A DNA stretch of 64,000 bases from Ascoidea tarda (nom. inval.) (taxonomy: Eukaryota; Ascomycota; Saccharomycetes; Ascoideales; Ascoideaceae): assembly GCA_030560485.1 (NCBI GenBank), contig JAKTTS010000021.1:1-64000 (forward strand), given 5' to 3'. The position numbers and the translations under genes are program-made. Of the stretch, positions 9,752-20,928 are shown one piece after another; position 1 is the first letter of the stretch, and each line of letters starts with the position of its first letter. Under the pieces are notes generated by a model that did not search any database, was not told where the DNA came from, and worked only from the letters and a program-made list of their open reading frames with translations.

Positions 9752-10801
9752 TTAATGATAGTTCTTTCTTGTTGAATAATATTCAGGCTTGCCAATTAAT
9801 GGTTCTAAAGCCTTTGGTAATAGTCTTTCACAATCGCCTTTAAATCCCCAACCCACACCATCTTTTTTCAATTCTTCTAAATCAATTTCAGTATTAAATA
9901 TTGCTACTTTCCCACCTTGTCTAATAACTCGTTCAACATAACCCATTGCAGGCCATACAGTACCACTGGTGCCTATAACTAATATCAAATCTATCTTATT
10001 CTCCTCGATAAAATTATCTGCTTTATCTATTACATTTAACGGTAAGGATTCACCAAACCAGACGATTGAAGGTCGTAATAAATTTGTTTTACATTTAGGA
10101 CAGTGAGGTAAATCTTCTATTTTTATATCTTTCACAGAATCGTATCGGACATTTTGGTCACCAATTTCTTCAAATTCGATATCATTATTATTATTTTGGC
10201 TATCCGATACTATTCTTCTTTTTTTCAGTTTTTCATTTATTGAATGAAATGCTTTATCTAGATTAGATAATTCTAATGCAGGCACCAAGGGATGGGTGAA
10301 CCTGTTTTCTTCATGATAATTGCACAAAAAACCTGTGCATTTTAAATCAAATAGTGACCCATGAAGCTGTAATAAAGTATTTGGATCGTGGTTAGCTCTT
10401 AAACTCAAAGCATCGACATTTTGAGTCAAAGTTATAAATTTTTTATTATACAAGTTATCATACAAATTTATATTTTTTTTATTATGATTATTGTTTAATC
10501 TTTGAGATAATTCTGCTAACGAGAAATGGCCCTTGTTGGGTTTTGCATTCAAAGCTTGATATCTTCTGGCAGAATAAAATTGCCATACTAAACTTGGATC
10601 AGATTGGAATGCCTCAGGGGTCGCTAGATCAATTTGAGAATACTCTTTCCATAGTCCATTTGAACCTCTGAAGGTTGAAATACCAGAGGCAACACTCAAT
10701 CCTGCACCACATAATGCTATTATATTGTTACATTGAACTAGATATTGCTGAAATTCTCTGAGGCTCGTAACTGAATTAACCTGTATTTTTCTAGAATTCA
10801 T
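9752..10801 (-). CDS. Class III (SIRT5-like) NAD-dependent protein deacylase
   Basis: The 349-residue sirtuin has the NAD-binding motif GAGLSVASGISTFRG (32-46), TQNVD (126-130), the catalytic His in LQLHGS (about 147) and GTSGTVWPA near 278-285. Zinc ligands are C155 and C160 (spaced CX4C, wider than the usual CX2C) and C234/C237. Y76 and R79 match the Tyr-x-x-Arg pair (Y102/R105 in human SIRT5) that defines class III and binds succinyl or malonyl groups. Desuccinylase-type activity is therefore likely, inferred from these residues. A hydrophilic Asn-rich insert of about 40 residues lies between the zinc half-sites. S. cerevisiae has no class III member. No clear mitochondrial presequence is visible at the N-terminus. 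Confidence 0.9.
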   Translation of the reverse strand: MNSRKIQVNSVTSLREFQQYLVQCNNIIALCGAGLSVASGISTFRGSNGLWKEYSQIDLATPEAFQSDPSLVWQFYSARRYQALNAKPNKGHFSLAELSQRLNNNHNKKNINLYDNLYNKKFITLTQNVDALSLRANHDPNTLLQLHGSLFDLKCTGFLCNYHEENRFTHPLVPALELSNLDKAFHSINEKLKKRRIVSDSQNNNNDIEFEEIGDQNVRYDSVKDIKIEDLPHCPKCKTNLLRPSIVWFGESLPLNVIDKADNFIEENKIDLILVIGTSGTVWPAMGYVERVIRQGGKVAIFNTEIDLEELKKDGVGWGFKGDCERLLPKALEPLIGKPEYYSTRKNYH

Positions 10802-11486
10802 TATTAGTTAGAATACCCCAGGTTTTTGACGCTTCAAAATATTTTTTTTTTTCTTTTTAAAATAGAATAATACCCTTTTTACTAAGAAAAAAACTCTGCT
10901 CTTAATTTAGTTTTTAGCAATAAAACTAACAATCAATTTCTCAATATCTTCAGATACAGTAACAAAAGTGAAAATAAAGCTGAAAAGAAAAAGATGATCA
11001 GCAACAGAAAAATCTGAAGAAGGAACTGGTTCAAGTCAAAGAAAACCTCCATCTTATCAGAGCTCGAGCCCAGCGTCTCGGAGTTAGAGACATTCATGTG
11101 ATACACGCAATTATATGCTATATGACGTAAAATACACAATTGATCCTCCTTAGACAATATGTATCAGCACATGTAAATGCAGGGAAAGAAGCTATTAGTG
11201 TCTCATTTATTGGGGGATAACGCGTGTGTGGTTTGGCAGTAGCTGGATTTGATTATCTTGAACCAAAAAAGATAAGAAAGGATGAATATATCTCCAAGTA
11301 AAGAAAAGAAGCAAAAAAAAATAATTGAGATCAAACAAGAATTGATTAAATGAGCTTGGTAGAAGAATTCTCTTAGGATAATTGCAAAGTTTGGAGAGTT
11401 GGCTATAGGAAGAACATTTATAGCAGCATGACAATTCTAATATTTATTAATTATCTAACTATCTTTATTAAGACCAGTCACTTGAA
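10802..11486. promoter_or_regulatory. Upstream region of the sirtuin gene, with a possible small gene
   Basis: This spacer lies between the 5' end of the sirtuin gene and the 3' end of SEC22, both on the minus strand. A short hydrophobic open frame inside it is listed separately. Beyond that I see A/T tracts only. Confidence 0.5.
10933..11097 (-). CDS. Possible small tail-anchored protein
   Basis: From the ATG at 11097 a 54-residue frame reads a polar Ser-rich start followed by one long hydrophobic helix of about 28 residues near its C-terminus, then a short basic end. The same frame stays open for 20 more codons upstream with protein-like composition (EDQLCILRHIAYNCVYHM). Just before that lies CTAAG preceded by a CACTAAT branch-like site. 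An upstream exon is therefore possible, but no donor was found. I do not recognise the product. It could also be a chance frame in T-rich antisense sequence. Confidence 0.25.
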   Translation of the reverse strand: MNVSNSETLGSSSDKMEVFFDLNQFLLQIFLLLIIFFFSALFSLLLLYLKILRN

Positions 11487-12137
11487 CTATCTAAGAAAAA
11501 TAAACCAAACAAAAAATACAAAAATAATAGCAATAACAGCAATGGGGGCATATTGTCGTAGTAGCAAATCGAAATTGATTTTCTGAGCAGCTTTTCGATA
11601 TTTGGCAGATTGGTTTCGTAATGTGCTAGACAAGTCTGTCATTTTTTCCAATGAATCGCCTCTGTATAATAAATCTTCTATGTTTTTTGTCATTATGTTT
11701 TTGACGTCAGTCAATTCTGAATTCAATTTGTCTAAATTTGTTTGAGCTCTGATGTTTATGTAGACTTTTTTGGTTTTGCTCAAGAAATTATCAAATTGCA
11801 TATAAACATAAGGCCTTAAGTTTTGCGAATTAGTAACTTCTTGACCAAAGGAATTATAAAATTCATTGGAGATCTCTTTTAAATAACTGAAGGCCAATTT
11901 CCTGGGATACGATTTATCGCATATAACAAAGTAGTATATTCCCTCTGATATCAAGTAGTGTATGGTAAACGAGGAGCCTGAGCTCAATGATGCCTGTGGC
12001 TCTGAATTCGAATTCAATTTGGGCACCAAGATCTTGATTTGGTTCTTCTGTTCAATCAACTCTGGATCGTGTCCATCATCAACCGATGCGCATAATGGAA
12101 TTGAGTCGTATCGATAAATTATAGTAGATCTGACCAT
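11487..12137 (-). CDS. SEC22: R-SNARE Sec22
   Basis: The 216-residue protein has an N-terminal longin domain beginning MVRSTIIYRYDSIPLCAS (1-125). An R-SNARE helix follows (about 135-190) with the zero-layer Arg at 159 in LLYRGDSLE, and a C-terminal membrane anchor at 196-214. Sec22 acts in vesicle fusion between ER and Golgi, pairing with Bos1, Bet1 and Sed5 forward and with Ufe1, Sec20 and Use1 in retrieval. Length matches the S. cerevisiae protein (214). The ATG is at the conserved N-terminus. Confidence 0.95.
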   Translation of the reverse strand: MVRSTIIYRYDSIPLCASVDDGHDPELIEQKNQIKILVPKLNSNSEPQASLSSGSSFTIHYLISEGIYYFVICDKSYPRKLAFSYLKEISNEFYNSFGQEVTNSQNLRPYVYMQFDNFLSKTKKVYINIRAQTNLDKLNSELTDVKNIMTKNIEDLLYRGDSLEKMTDLSSTLRNQSAKYRKAAQKINFDLLLRQYAPIAVIAIIFVFFVWFIFLR

Positions 12138-12486
12138 GTTCGTTATGATAGAAAAGTGGCACTGATGCGAGTGCTGAAGCTGTAGATAATATGGATATCA
12201 GACACAACCACACTTGAAGAAGACCCAAAGATACAAACACCACTCACTTGCTCTTCTTAACAATTGTCACTTTCCAAAGCCATCCGCTTACCCTCTGCCG
12301 TGGTCCGAAAAACCTGAAACTGCAAAACAGTTGCAATTTCAGCAGAAGAATAACAATCAACAAAAGCAAACTACTACATTCAGATTAAAAAGGAACAGAA
12401 CTCATTTCTTTCAGATACAACGTATATATTTTACAAATTCATATAAAAGAAATAACCCCCAAAAAGCCTCAAGTATATTAGCTTCC
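12138..12486. promoter_or_regulatory. SEC22 upstream region
   Basis: The spacer between the SEC22 start and the RPL18 stop is A-rich on the + strand. It contains no recognisable gene. The open frames that cross it are antisense to the RPL18 end. Confidence 0.5.
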
Positions 12487-13936
<1,450 letters not shown>

Positions 13937-14592
13937 ATGGCCGATATCTTGACAGATCCGTATGTCTCCCATCAGTAGACACTCCACATACGAAGCGACT
14001 GTTGCATACTAACCTTTTATCTACCGCCTTTTATTCTAGAAAAGGAATAAAAAATCCTCGTGGCATTCCTCAAGCTGCCTTTATTGAAAAAGTGGAGGAT
14101 GTTGTTACAGACAATGCCAATTTTGAAAAAGTGATGAATCAATTTCAAGAGAGATTGCAACAATACAAATATATGCAACAAAGTAAAGAGGTTTCTGCAG
14201 CGAGTTACAGATCAAAAATACCCGATATCAAGAAATCTTTAGATATGGTATTATATTTGAATTCAAAAAAGCACTCTAAAGAATCAATTGAAACAAACTT
14301 TGAATTGAATGATACACTATACACAAAGGCTGAAATCCCACCTACTAACTCAGTTTTTCTTTGGTTGGGTGCTGATGTGATGTTAGAATATCCAATTGAT
14401 GAAGCCATTGATTTGCTAACCGAGAAATTAAATACAGCAAAAAAGAATCTTCAAATTTGTGAAGAGGATATGCAATTTTTAAGGGAAAATATAACAACAA
14501 TGGAAGTTAACACCGCTAGATTATATAATTGGGATGTTCAAAAAAGGAAACTTTTACAGCCTGAAAATAAATCTAAATCTTTAAAAGTTTAA
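13937..14592 (+). CDS. PAC10: Prefoldin subunit 3 (Pac10/Gim2), spliced
   Basis: Exon 1 is 13937-13959 (MADILTD plus two bases) and exon 2 is 14040-14592, giving 191 residues. The 80-base intron has donor GTATGT, branch TACTAAC at 14007-14013 and acceptor TTCTAG. Spliced, the protein reads MADILTDPKGIKNPRGIPQA, which matches the Pac10/VBP1 N-terminus; without splicing no good start exists. Two long coiled-coil helices flank a beta region, as in alpha-class prefoldin subunits. Prefoldin hands nascent tubulin and actin to the CCT chaperonin in the cytosol. Confidence 0.95.
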
Positions 14593-14968
14593 TACAATCC
14601 CTTACTATTGTTGTTTTTTTCAGAAATAAAATTTTTAAACATTCTTAGTCAATTGATCAATTACTTAATGTTTCAATCACAAACAGTATAAAAACTTAAT
14701 ATATATTCAAAATATATATTATTATAATAATAAATATGATTTTTAACCATTATGGTTTGGTCCATACTAAAAGTCACAAAACCATCATTGATTTTGCAAA
14801 TTTTAATCCACAAAATCGTTTGTTATTTCAATAATAATTTCTTGTAATAAATTCTCAAAAAAATTTATTATTTTTTCAATTTTCACGGTTTGTTTATTTT
14901 AATACAAAAGTATATTAACACTTTGTTTTTCTAATTTTACTAATTTAATTCATCTCACCAAAAAGATA
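14593..14968. other. AT-rich spacer, PAC10 3' flank and next promoter
   Basis: This tandem + strand spacer is very AT-rich, with an ATATATATT-type stretch around 14700-14730 and T tracts. I see no gene or clear regulatory element in it. Confidence 0.5.
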
Positions 14969-17092
14969 ATGAATTCCACAATTAATAATGATGATGTTGC
15001 AAATACTAAAATTTCTCACAATACCCTTAGCAGAAACTCTCAAAATGAATTGATTGATTTGAAAGATATTAACATCGCTGATGATAATTTAAACAATATT
15101 GCTAGTGATATCAAGAAAAAGAATTTTTCAGAATTATTTAAAAGGCTTTTCATCAAAAAAAGAAACAATGATTTAGATTCAAATTTAAATCAAAAAAATA
15201 ATAAAAATAATTTAAATAATTTTACCAAAACTGAAAAATCACATCAACCTATTAAAATTTCTCTATCTAACATTTCTCAATTTCCAGAATCATCTGGATT
15301 TTTCAATCTTTTAAAATTAAAATTTTTAAAACTTCCAAATTCTGATGATGATAAAGTAAAGTGCTTGGGAGCTTCAAATAGAAATCTTAAAAAATTTTGT
15401 ACTTGGTCTTTTTCCTCAAATCAAAATTTAAACGATTCGAAATCCAATGTATCTTTATTTGGAGACAATGTTTTGGATTTTAAAAGCAATACAACTAAAA
15501 GAAGAACAACAGATGCTTTGTTGTATGAAAGTCAAAAGAACATAATTAATAATGAAATTATTAATCCAGAAATTAAAAGTGCTACCTCTTTAGCAATATA
15601 TCATCACTTAATTAACGGTTCTTGCATATATACAAATAATATAAATTCTCAAGAGAACTGTTTAATTTTAAATAGAATTCCCCCTGAGATTATAAATTCA
15701 GTAATTTTTATGATTTTCAACAGTGGTAAAACCAGGAACAAAAATGATGACTATCATGAAAACGTTTTTTTTAGAGATTATAAATTTCATTATCAAATAA
15801 TGGGATTCTTGACATCGTGTAAGATAATTTACAATAATTATTTATGGTTGCTTTATCATTTGCTAGACGTAAATTTGGTGGAAAATTATAGCGAGAAACA
15901 AAATAAAGATCGTGAGTATAAAACTCATTATAGAACATTAAGATTATTTACTCAAATCAAAAATTCCAATCATCTCCTCCAACATCTTAACACCTTAAAC
16001 ATCACATCAATTTTATCCAAAAAGCATTTTAAAATAAGAGATAATAATGTTTTTAATAAAAATTTATTTCACAATTATTTACCAAAAGTTTTATTAAAAA
16101 CAGAAAATTTAAAATCATTTGGATTATTTACAAACGATTTTTTATTGTTTAAGAAGACCTTAATTGCATTGCCTAATTCATTGATTCATTTAACAATAAT
16201 TATTGATATTGATTTTGATGATGGGGACAATTTTGATATTAAAGATTATAAAAAAGATGATTTATTTCAAGAGTTCATGAGAAATGAAAAAAATCAAAAT
16301 AATTGTAACTTCTCAAATTTAAAATACTTAGAAATTTATTCGCTAAGACGATCAGTTGGTATTTCGATAAAGCTTCATCCTTTCTTTTCAAAGGGGAACA
16401 ATCCCAATATCCAAACTGAAGAAGAATTATATTCATTTTATTTTAATAGTGAAAATGAGAGACTTAATAGATATATTCGATTAAGTAAGATTTTACCCTT
16501 TAAAAGGGAGAAAAGAATGATTTTATTTTTATTAATGATGAGAAAAATTGTTATTTTTAGTAAAGCAAGAGAGAGTTTATTGAAACTTGAATTGAAAAAA
16601 ATCGATCCAGCAATTTTATTTCAAAAGAAATTAATTGAATTTGATGATATTAAAGAAAAGGACTTTTATAAAGAAGATTATAGAGAGATAGTAAAAAAAG
16701 AAGGTGTTTTAAGAACATTGAATTTTAAGTGTCTTCGATTATTAATTATTGATAAGTTGGCTAAATTTAAATTACATCTATGGTTAAAAGAATTTGAATC
16801 TTTTAATGGTGATAAAAGGTTTATAAAGTTTGAACAATATAAGATCGGAGATCAATTTGTTGAATTTCCAATATTTGAGAATCTAAGAATACTCTTGTTG
16901 GATAATTTTGGAGCTACAATTCAATTAAAAGGAGTTATAGCAGGAACAGAAGAAAAAAGAATTATAACGAAAATTAATGAAACAACAGAATTACTGTCAG
17001 TCAATAATAATTGGGGTTTTCTACGAAGTAAAAGTTCTGATCATAAGAATGTGGTTAAATTTGTTAAGAAAGAACTTGGATTAGAATATTGA
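14969..17092 (+). CDS. F-box-like protein of unknown function
   Basis: The 707-residue protein is Lys/Asn-rich at its N-terminus (1-100). An F-box-like motif starts near residue 233 (LNRIPPEIINSVIFMIF), with the L-x-x-x-P-P-E-I core. The following part has scattered leucine-rich segments with beta/alpha periodicity (LKSFGLF, LIHLTIII, LKYLEIYSL, LRILLLDNFG), suggesting a degenerate leucine-rich-repeat solenoid as in many yeast F-box proteins. If so it would be a substrate adaptor for an SCF ubiquitin ligase, by inference only. Codons are strongly AT-biased. No orthologue is recognised. It may belong to the fast-evolving F-box families expanded in many yeasts. Confidence 0.75.
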   Translation: MNSTINNDDVANTKISHNTLSRNSQNELIDLKDINIADDNLNNIASDIKKKNFSELFKRLFIKKRNNDLDSNLNQKNNKNNLNNFTKTEKSHQPIKISLSNISQFPESSGFFNLLKLKFLKLPNSDDDKVKCLGASNRNLKKFCTWSFSSNQNLNDSKSNVSLFGDNVLDFKSNTTKRRTTDALLYESQKNIINNEIINPEIKSATSLAIYHHLINGSCIYTNNINSQENCLILNRIPPEIINSVIFMIFNSGKTRNKNDDYHENVFFRDYKFHYQIMGFLTSCKIIYNNYLWLLYHLLDVNLVENYSEKQNKDREYKTHYRTLRLFTQIKNSNHLLQHLNTLNITSILSKKHFKIRDNNVFNKNLFHNYLPKVLLKTENLKSFGLFTNDFLLFKKTLIALPNSLIHLTIIIDIDFDDGDNFDIKDYKKDDLFQEFMRNEKNQNNCNFSNLKYLEIYSLRRSVGISIKLHPFFSKGNNPNIQTEEELYSFYFNSENERLNRYIRLSKILPFKREKRMILFLLMMRKIVIFSKARESLLKLELKKIDPAILFQKKLIEFDDIKEKDFYKEDYREIVKKEGVLRTLNFKCLRLLIIDKLAKFKLHLWLKEFESFNGDKRFIKFEQYKIGDQFVEFPIFENLRILLLDNFGATIQLKGVIAGTEEKRIITKINETTELLSVNNNWGFLRSKSSDHKNVVKFVKKELGLEY

Positions 17093-17322
17093 AAACAATT
17101 TAAATAGGCAAAAAAACTAAATGTAAAATAAAAGTAAATATAATAAAAGTAAATATAATAAAATATAATAAAATATAATATAATATAATAAAATATAATA
17201 TAATATAATAAAGCATTATAATAAAGAATTATAGTAAAGCATTATGATATAAAAAAAGTATGATAAATTGGTAGATAGTTGATTGGGATCAACTCAAAAC
17301 ACAAAATTGATTAAGATAATAA
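17093..17322. repeat. Convergent spacer with 10-bp-period AT repeat
   Basis: The spacer between the F-box-like gene and DDP1 contains consecutive decamers such as AAATATAATA and TAATATAATA from about 17141 to 17230. Only A and T are used for long stretches. It is one of several 10-bp-phased arrays in 3' flanks of this window. Confidence 0.75.
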
Positions 17323-18036
17323 TCAAGATAGCTTTGAATAATCTGGGATAGTTGTATCGTCGTTTTTAACTATTCTTGAATGATTTAGAGCTTCCAATAG
17401 TTCCAATCTTTTTGATTTGAGCAATTCATACTTTGCAGTCTTATAATCACACCATTTTCGTTCTCTTTTGTGAGATTCTGGGTATTTGTTCTCTAGAATA
17501 TCAACACTGATTTCGTAAAGATGATATTCAGTGCGAGGAATAACGTTTTGTTTCAATAGATCATCAAGATTGTTAGAATGACGATTCAAACTCAATTGAT
17601 CCATCTTCTTCAAGATTTTCTCATCTCTCTTGTCGTGAAAGACCCCTAATTTCTTGACAATAAGGCCCTCAACGCCAGCTTCCTCCCAAGTCTCTCTTTT
17701 GGCCGACAACGAAAAATCCAAGTTCTCAGCATCAGAAACCGTCAACTCGTCCTTCTCGACGCCACCCTTGGGAAGGATCCATTTGGACTTACTGCTCGTG
17801 GAGGTGATGAGCAACACCTTCTCCAAGTCGCTGCTCAAGGGAATGGATCCAGCAACTACTCTTGCGCCAGTAACAGGATTGAAGTATTGGTTCTCCCTCC
17901 CCTCTCTGGCATGCAGCGCCCTCGCAAAAACTGAGCTGCCATTTTCAGTACCAGCACCAGAAGCAGTACCAGAAGCAGCACTATCAGAGCCCCCAGCAGC
18001 CAAAATGTCTGTGATGTTTCGAGTTATTCCAGCCAT
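17323..18036 (-). CDS. DDP1: Diphosphoinositol polyphosphate phosphohydrolase (Nudix), Ddp1
   Basis: The 237-residue Nudix hydrolase carries REGRENQYFNPVTGARVVAG, then the strand KWILPKGGVEKDE and helix AKRETWEEAG of the Nudix box (about 91-121), as in yeast Ddp1 and human DIPPs. The family removes the beta-phosphate of inositol pyrophosphates and cleaves diadenosine polyphosphates and polyphosphate. The loop between GGVEKDE and RETWEEAG is longer than in S. cerevisiae (LTVSDAENLDFSLSAK against PNYETTAQ), an insertion in the middle of the Nudix motif. An Ala/Gly/Ser-rich, GC-rich N-terminal extension precedes the domain. An open frame three codons longer starts at GTG, so ATG 18036 is used. 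The gene is divergent from RLI1. Confidence 0.92.
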   Translation of the reverse strand: MAGITRNITDILAAGGSDSAASGTASGAGTENGSSVFARALHAREGRENQYFNPVTGARVVAGSIPLSSDLEKVLLITSTSSKSKWILPKGGVEKDELTVSDAENLDFSLSAKRETWEEAGVEGLIVKKLGVFHDKRDEKILKKMDQLSLNRHSNNLDDLLKQNVIPRTEYHLYEISVDILENKYPESHKRERKWCDYKTAKYELLKSKRLELLEALNHSRIVKNDDTTIPDYSKLS

Positions 18037-18381
18037 GGTCAACACCTTTCCTTCTGTGTTTTGCCTCTGTTCTCTTTGTCCTTCTTCTGATCTGTCTCAC
18101 GGCGTGTTGGACGCGTGTTGAACGCGTCGCCGACGCTGGCCAATGAAACGCCATTAGAAATTGCTGACTCAGAAGGTGCGTGTAAAAGTGCGTGTCTCCC
18201 ACTCTCACAGGGCTTTTTTTTCATCACAGCACAAAAAATTTTTTTGAAGCTTGTTTTCTCTGCTGCATTTGCTGCCAACAACCTCACTTCTCGCGATTCT
18301 GCTACACCTCCAGGAGCTCTTCAGCCTGTTTCCTTTGGACTATTTAGTTGTCTACACTGTTTAATAACGCACTACTACAGA
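18037..18381. promoter_or_regulatory. Divergent DDP1-RLI1 promoter with two MCB elements
   Basis: Two ACGCGT hexamers lie close together at 18111-18116 and 18122-18127. This is the Mlu1 cell-cycle box bound by MBF in yeasts, in a GC-rich patch. An open frame continuous with RLI1 runs through the spacer from a non-family start and is not counted as coding. Confidence 0.5.
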
Positions 18382-20208
18382 ATGGTTGATAAAAACACCC
18401 GTATTGCTATCGTCTCCACTGACAAGTGTAAACCAAAGAAATGTCGTCAAGAGTGCAAGAAATCATGTCCTGTCGTTAAAACTGGTAAATTGTGTATTGA
18501 AGTTACTCCATTGGCCAAAATTGCTTTCATATCAGAAAATTTGTGCATTGGTTGTGGTATTTGTGTCAAAAAATGTCCCTTTGGTGCTATCAATATTATT
18601 AATTTGCCAACAAATTTGGATTCTGAAGTCACCCACCGTTATTCTGCAAATTCTTTCAAATTGCATCGTTTACCCACTCCTAGACCTGGTCAAGTTCTTG
18701 GTTTGGTTGGTACCAATGGTATTGGTAAATCAACTGCCTTGAAAATTTTAGCTGGTAAGCAGAAGCCGAATTTAGGTAGATATGATAACCCTCCAGATTG
18801 GCAAGATATAATCAAAAACTTTAGAGGTTCTGAATTGCAAAATTATTTTACTAAAGTTCTAGAGGATAATATCAATGCTATAATTAAACCTCAATACGTT
18901 GACAACATTCCAAGAGCATTGAAAGGTCCAAATACTAAAGTCGGTGAATTACTATTAAAAAGATTAACCAAATCAAAAGTTGAAGCCAAAAGAATAATCC
19001 AAAATCTAGATTTGAAAAACCTTCTTAAAAGAGATATCGGTGCTTTATCTGGTGGTGAATTACAAAGATTTGCTATCGGTATCACTTGTGTTCAAGAAGC
19101 TGACGTCTATATGTTCGATGAACCTTCTTCTTATCTTGATGTTAAGCAGAGATTAAATGCTGCTCAAATAATTAGATCGATGCTTACTGCCACAAATTAT
19201 TGTATTGTAGTTGAACATGATTTATCCGTACTAGATTATTTGTCTGATTTTGTCTGTATTCTTTATGGCGTTCCATCTGTCTATGGTGTTGTCACTTTAC
19301 CAAGTTCCGTCAGAGAAGGTATTAATATTTTTCTTGAAGGTCATATTCCAACTGAAAATTTAAGATTCAGAACTGAATCTCTCCAATTTAGATTGGTTGA
19401 TGCCTCCGAACCTTTATTGATAGATCACTCAAGATCTTTTGTTTATCCAGCAATGCAAAAGACCCAAGGCGATTTCCATTTAAGAGTCGAGGAAGGTGAA
19501 TTTTCAGATTCTGAAATCATTGTTATGATGGGTGAAAATGGTACTGGTAAAACTACTTTTTGTAGATTGTTAGCTGGTAAAATTGAGCCCGATGAAGGTT
19601 TCAAAATCCCAAAATTAAATATTTCAATGAAACCTCAAAAGATTGCTCCAAAATTTAAAGGTACTGTTAGACAATTATTTTTCAAAAAAATCAGAGCAAA
19701 TTTCTTAAACCCTCAATTCCAATCAGACGTCGCTAAACCCTTAAGAATTGATGATATTATTGATCAAGAAGTTCAAAACTTGTCTGGTGGTGAATTACAA
19801 AGAGTTGCCATTGTTTTAGCTTTAGGTACTCCTGCTGATATTTATCTAATTGATGAACCTTCTGCTTATTTGGATTCTGAACAGCGTATTATTTGCTCAA
19901 AAGTTATTAGAAGATTTATCTTACATGCAAAGAAATCAGCTTTTATTGTTGAGCATGATTTTATTATGGCCACTTATTTGGCTGATAAAGTAATTGTATT
20001 TGAAGGTTCTCCATCTAAATCAGCTAAAGCAAAAGCTCAAGAAAGTTTATTAACTGGTTGTAATAGATTTTTGAAAAATCTAAACGTCACATTTAGAAGA
20101 GATCCAAATTCTTTCAGACCTCGTATTAATAAGTTGAACTCACAACTTGATCAACAACAAAAATTATCTGGTCAATATTTTTTTATTGATGATAATTCAG
20201 ATTTATAA
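18382..20208 (+). CDS. RLI1: ABCE1 ribosome-recycling ATPase Rli1
   Basis: From [19 protein letters not shown] the protein is 608 residues, exactly the yeast Rli1 length. The N-terminal domain has two Cys clusters for 4Fe-4S centres, including [15 protein letters not shown]. Two ABC ATPase domains follow: Walker [10 protein letters not shown] and GENGTGKTT, signature LSGGELQR twice, and Walker B with [10 protein letters not shown] and [10 protein letters not shown]. The hinge and C-terminus are complete. Rli1 splits 80S ribosomes after termination with eRF1 or Dom34 and also acts in ribosome biogenesis and export. The open frame continues 89 codons upstream, but the family start is unambiguous. 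Codon use indicates high expression. Confidence 0.98.
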   Translation: MVDKNTRIAIVSTDKCKPKKCRQECKKSCPVVKTGKLCIEVTPLAKIAFISENLCIGCGICVKKCPFGAINIINLPTNLDSEVTHRYSANSFKLHRLPTPRPGQVLGLVGTNGIGKSTALKILAGKQKPNLGRYDNPPDWQDIIKNFRGSELQNYFTKVLEDNINAIIKPQYVDNIPRALKGPNTKVGELLLKRLTKSKVEAKRIIQNLDLKNLLKRDIGALSGGELQRFAIGITCVQEADVYMFDEPSSYLDVKQRLNAAQIIRSMLTATNYCIVVEHDLSVLDYLSDFVCILYGVPSVYGVVTLPSSVREGINIFLEGHIPTENLRFRTESLQFRLVDASEPLLIDHSRSFVYPAMQKTQGDFHLRVEEGEFSDSEIIVMMGENGTGKTTFCRLLAGKIEPDEGFKIPKLNISMKPQKIAPKFKGTVRQLFFKKIRANFLNPQFQSDVAKPLRIDDIIDQEVQNLSGGELQRVAIVLALGTPADIYLIDEPSAYLDSEQRIICSKVIRRFILHAKKSAFIVEHDFIMATYLADKVIVFEGSPSKSAKAKAQESLLTGCNRFLKNLNVTFRRDPNSFRPRINKLNSQLDQQQKLSGQYFFIDDNSDL

Positions 20209-20928
20209 TGTTAGTCTTAAATGATTTTGAAGAAAACAGTAGTCCCCACCGAGACAGGGCGAAAGGCAAAATTGGTATTAGGATCAAAAAGAAGAAAAAA
20301 AAAAAAAAAATTGAGGCAATAAACCAAAGTAATTTTTCAGGAATTGCTTGAAGCTTAAGTACAATTCTTTTTTTTATTTTTTTTTCAAACTGAGATCGTT
20401 TTTTTTATTCAACTCAATATCCGAATTTATTTCGTTGCTATTGAATTCTGAATATGCTTTCCTGTCGTCAGAGAATATAACTTCAGAGCCAACAACATAC
20501 AATTTTGGTATCAGTTTTATGTTTTGACTAAATCTTCACAAGATTCTTTATCCTAATGTTTTATCACTGTTTTCTAACTTTAATGTTTATTTTTGTCATT
20601 TGTTTTGTACTAATCTTTTTTTGGTACATATAGTATAATCATTTTTACTATAGTTTTTATAAATTTTTTCTCCTTCTAAATATTTCAATTTAACAGTTTG
20701 ATATGGTATCGTGTTTTTTTAACTAATTATTGATTTAGAAATATGAAAGTTAAATTATGGTAATAAATAGTACATGTATGAAAATTCTAACACTCATATA
20801 TTTGTCTACTTTGATCTTTTTTTTGAAAGAATTCAAATAGTTGATTAGAAATCTAAAAATATACGACATTAAAAAATTATACAAAACAAATGAAATAAAT
20901 TATAACTTAATTAATTGATATGAATAAT
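20209..20928. other. Convergent spacer between RLI1 and RPL34
   Basis: This is an AT-rich 720-base spacer with a poly-A run near 20295-20310 and T tracts near 20365-20410. I see no coding region or RNA gene in it. Confidence 0.55.
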
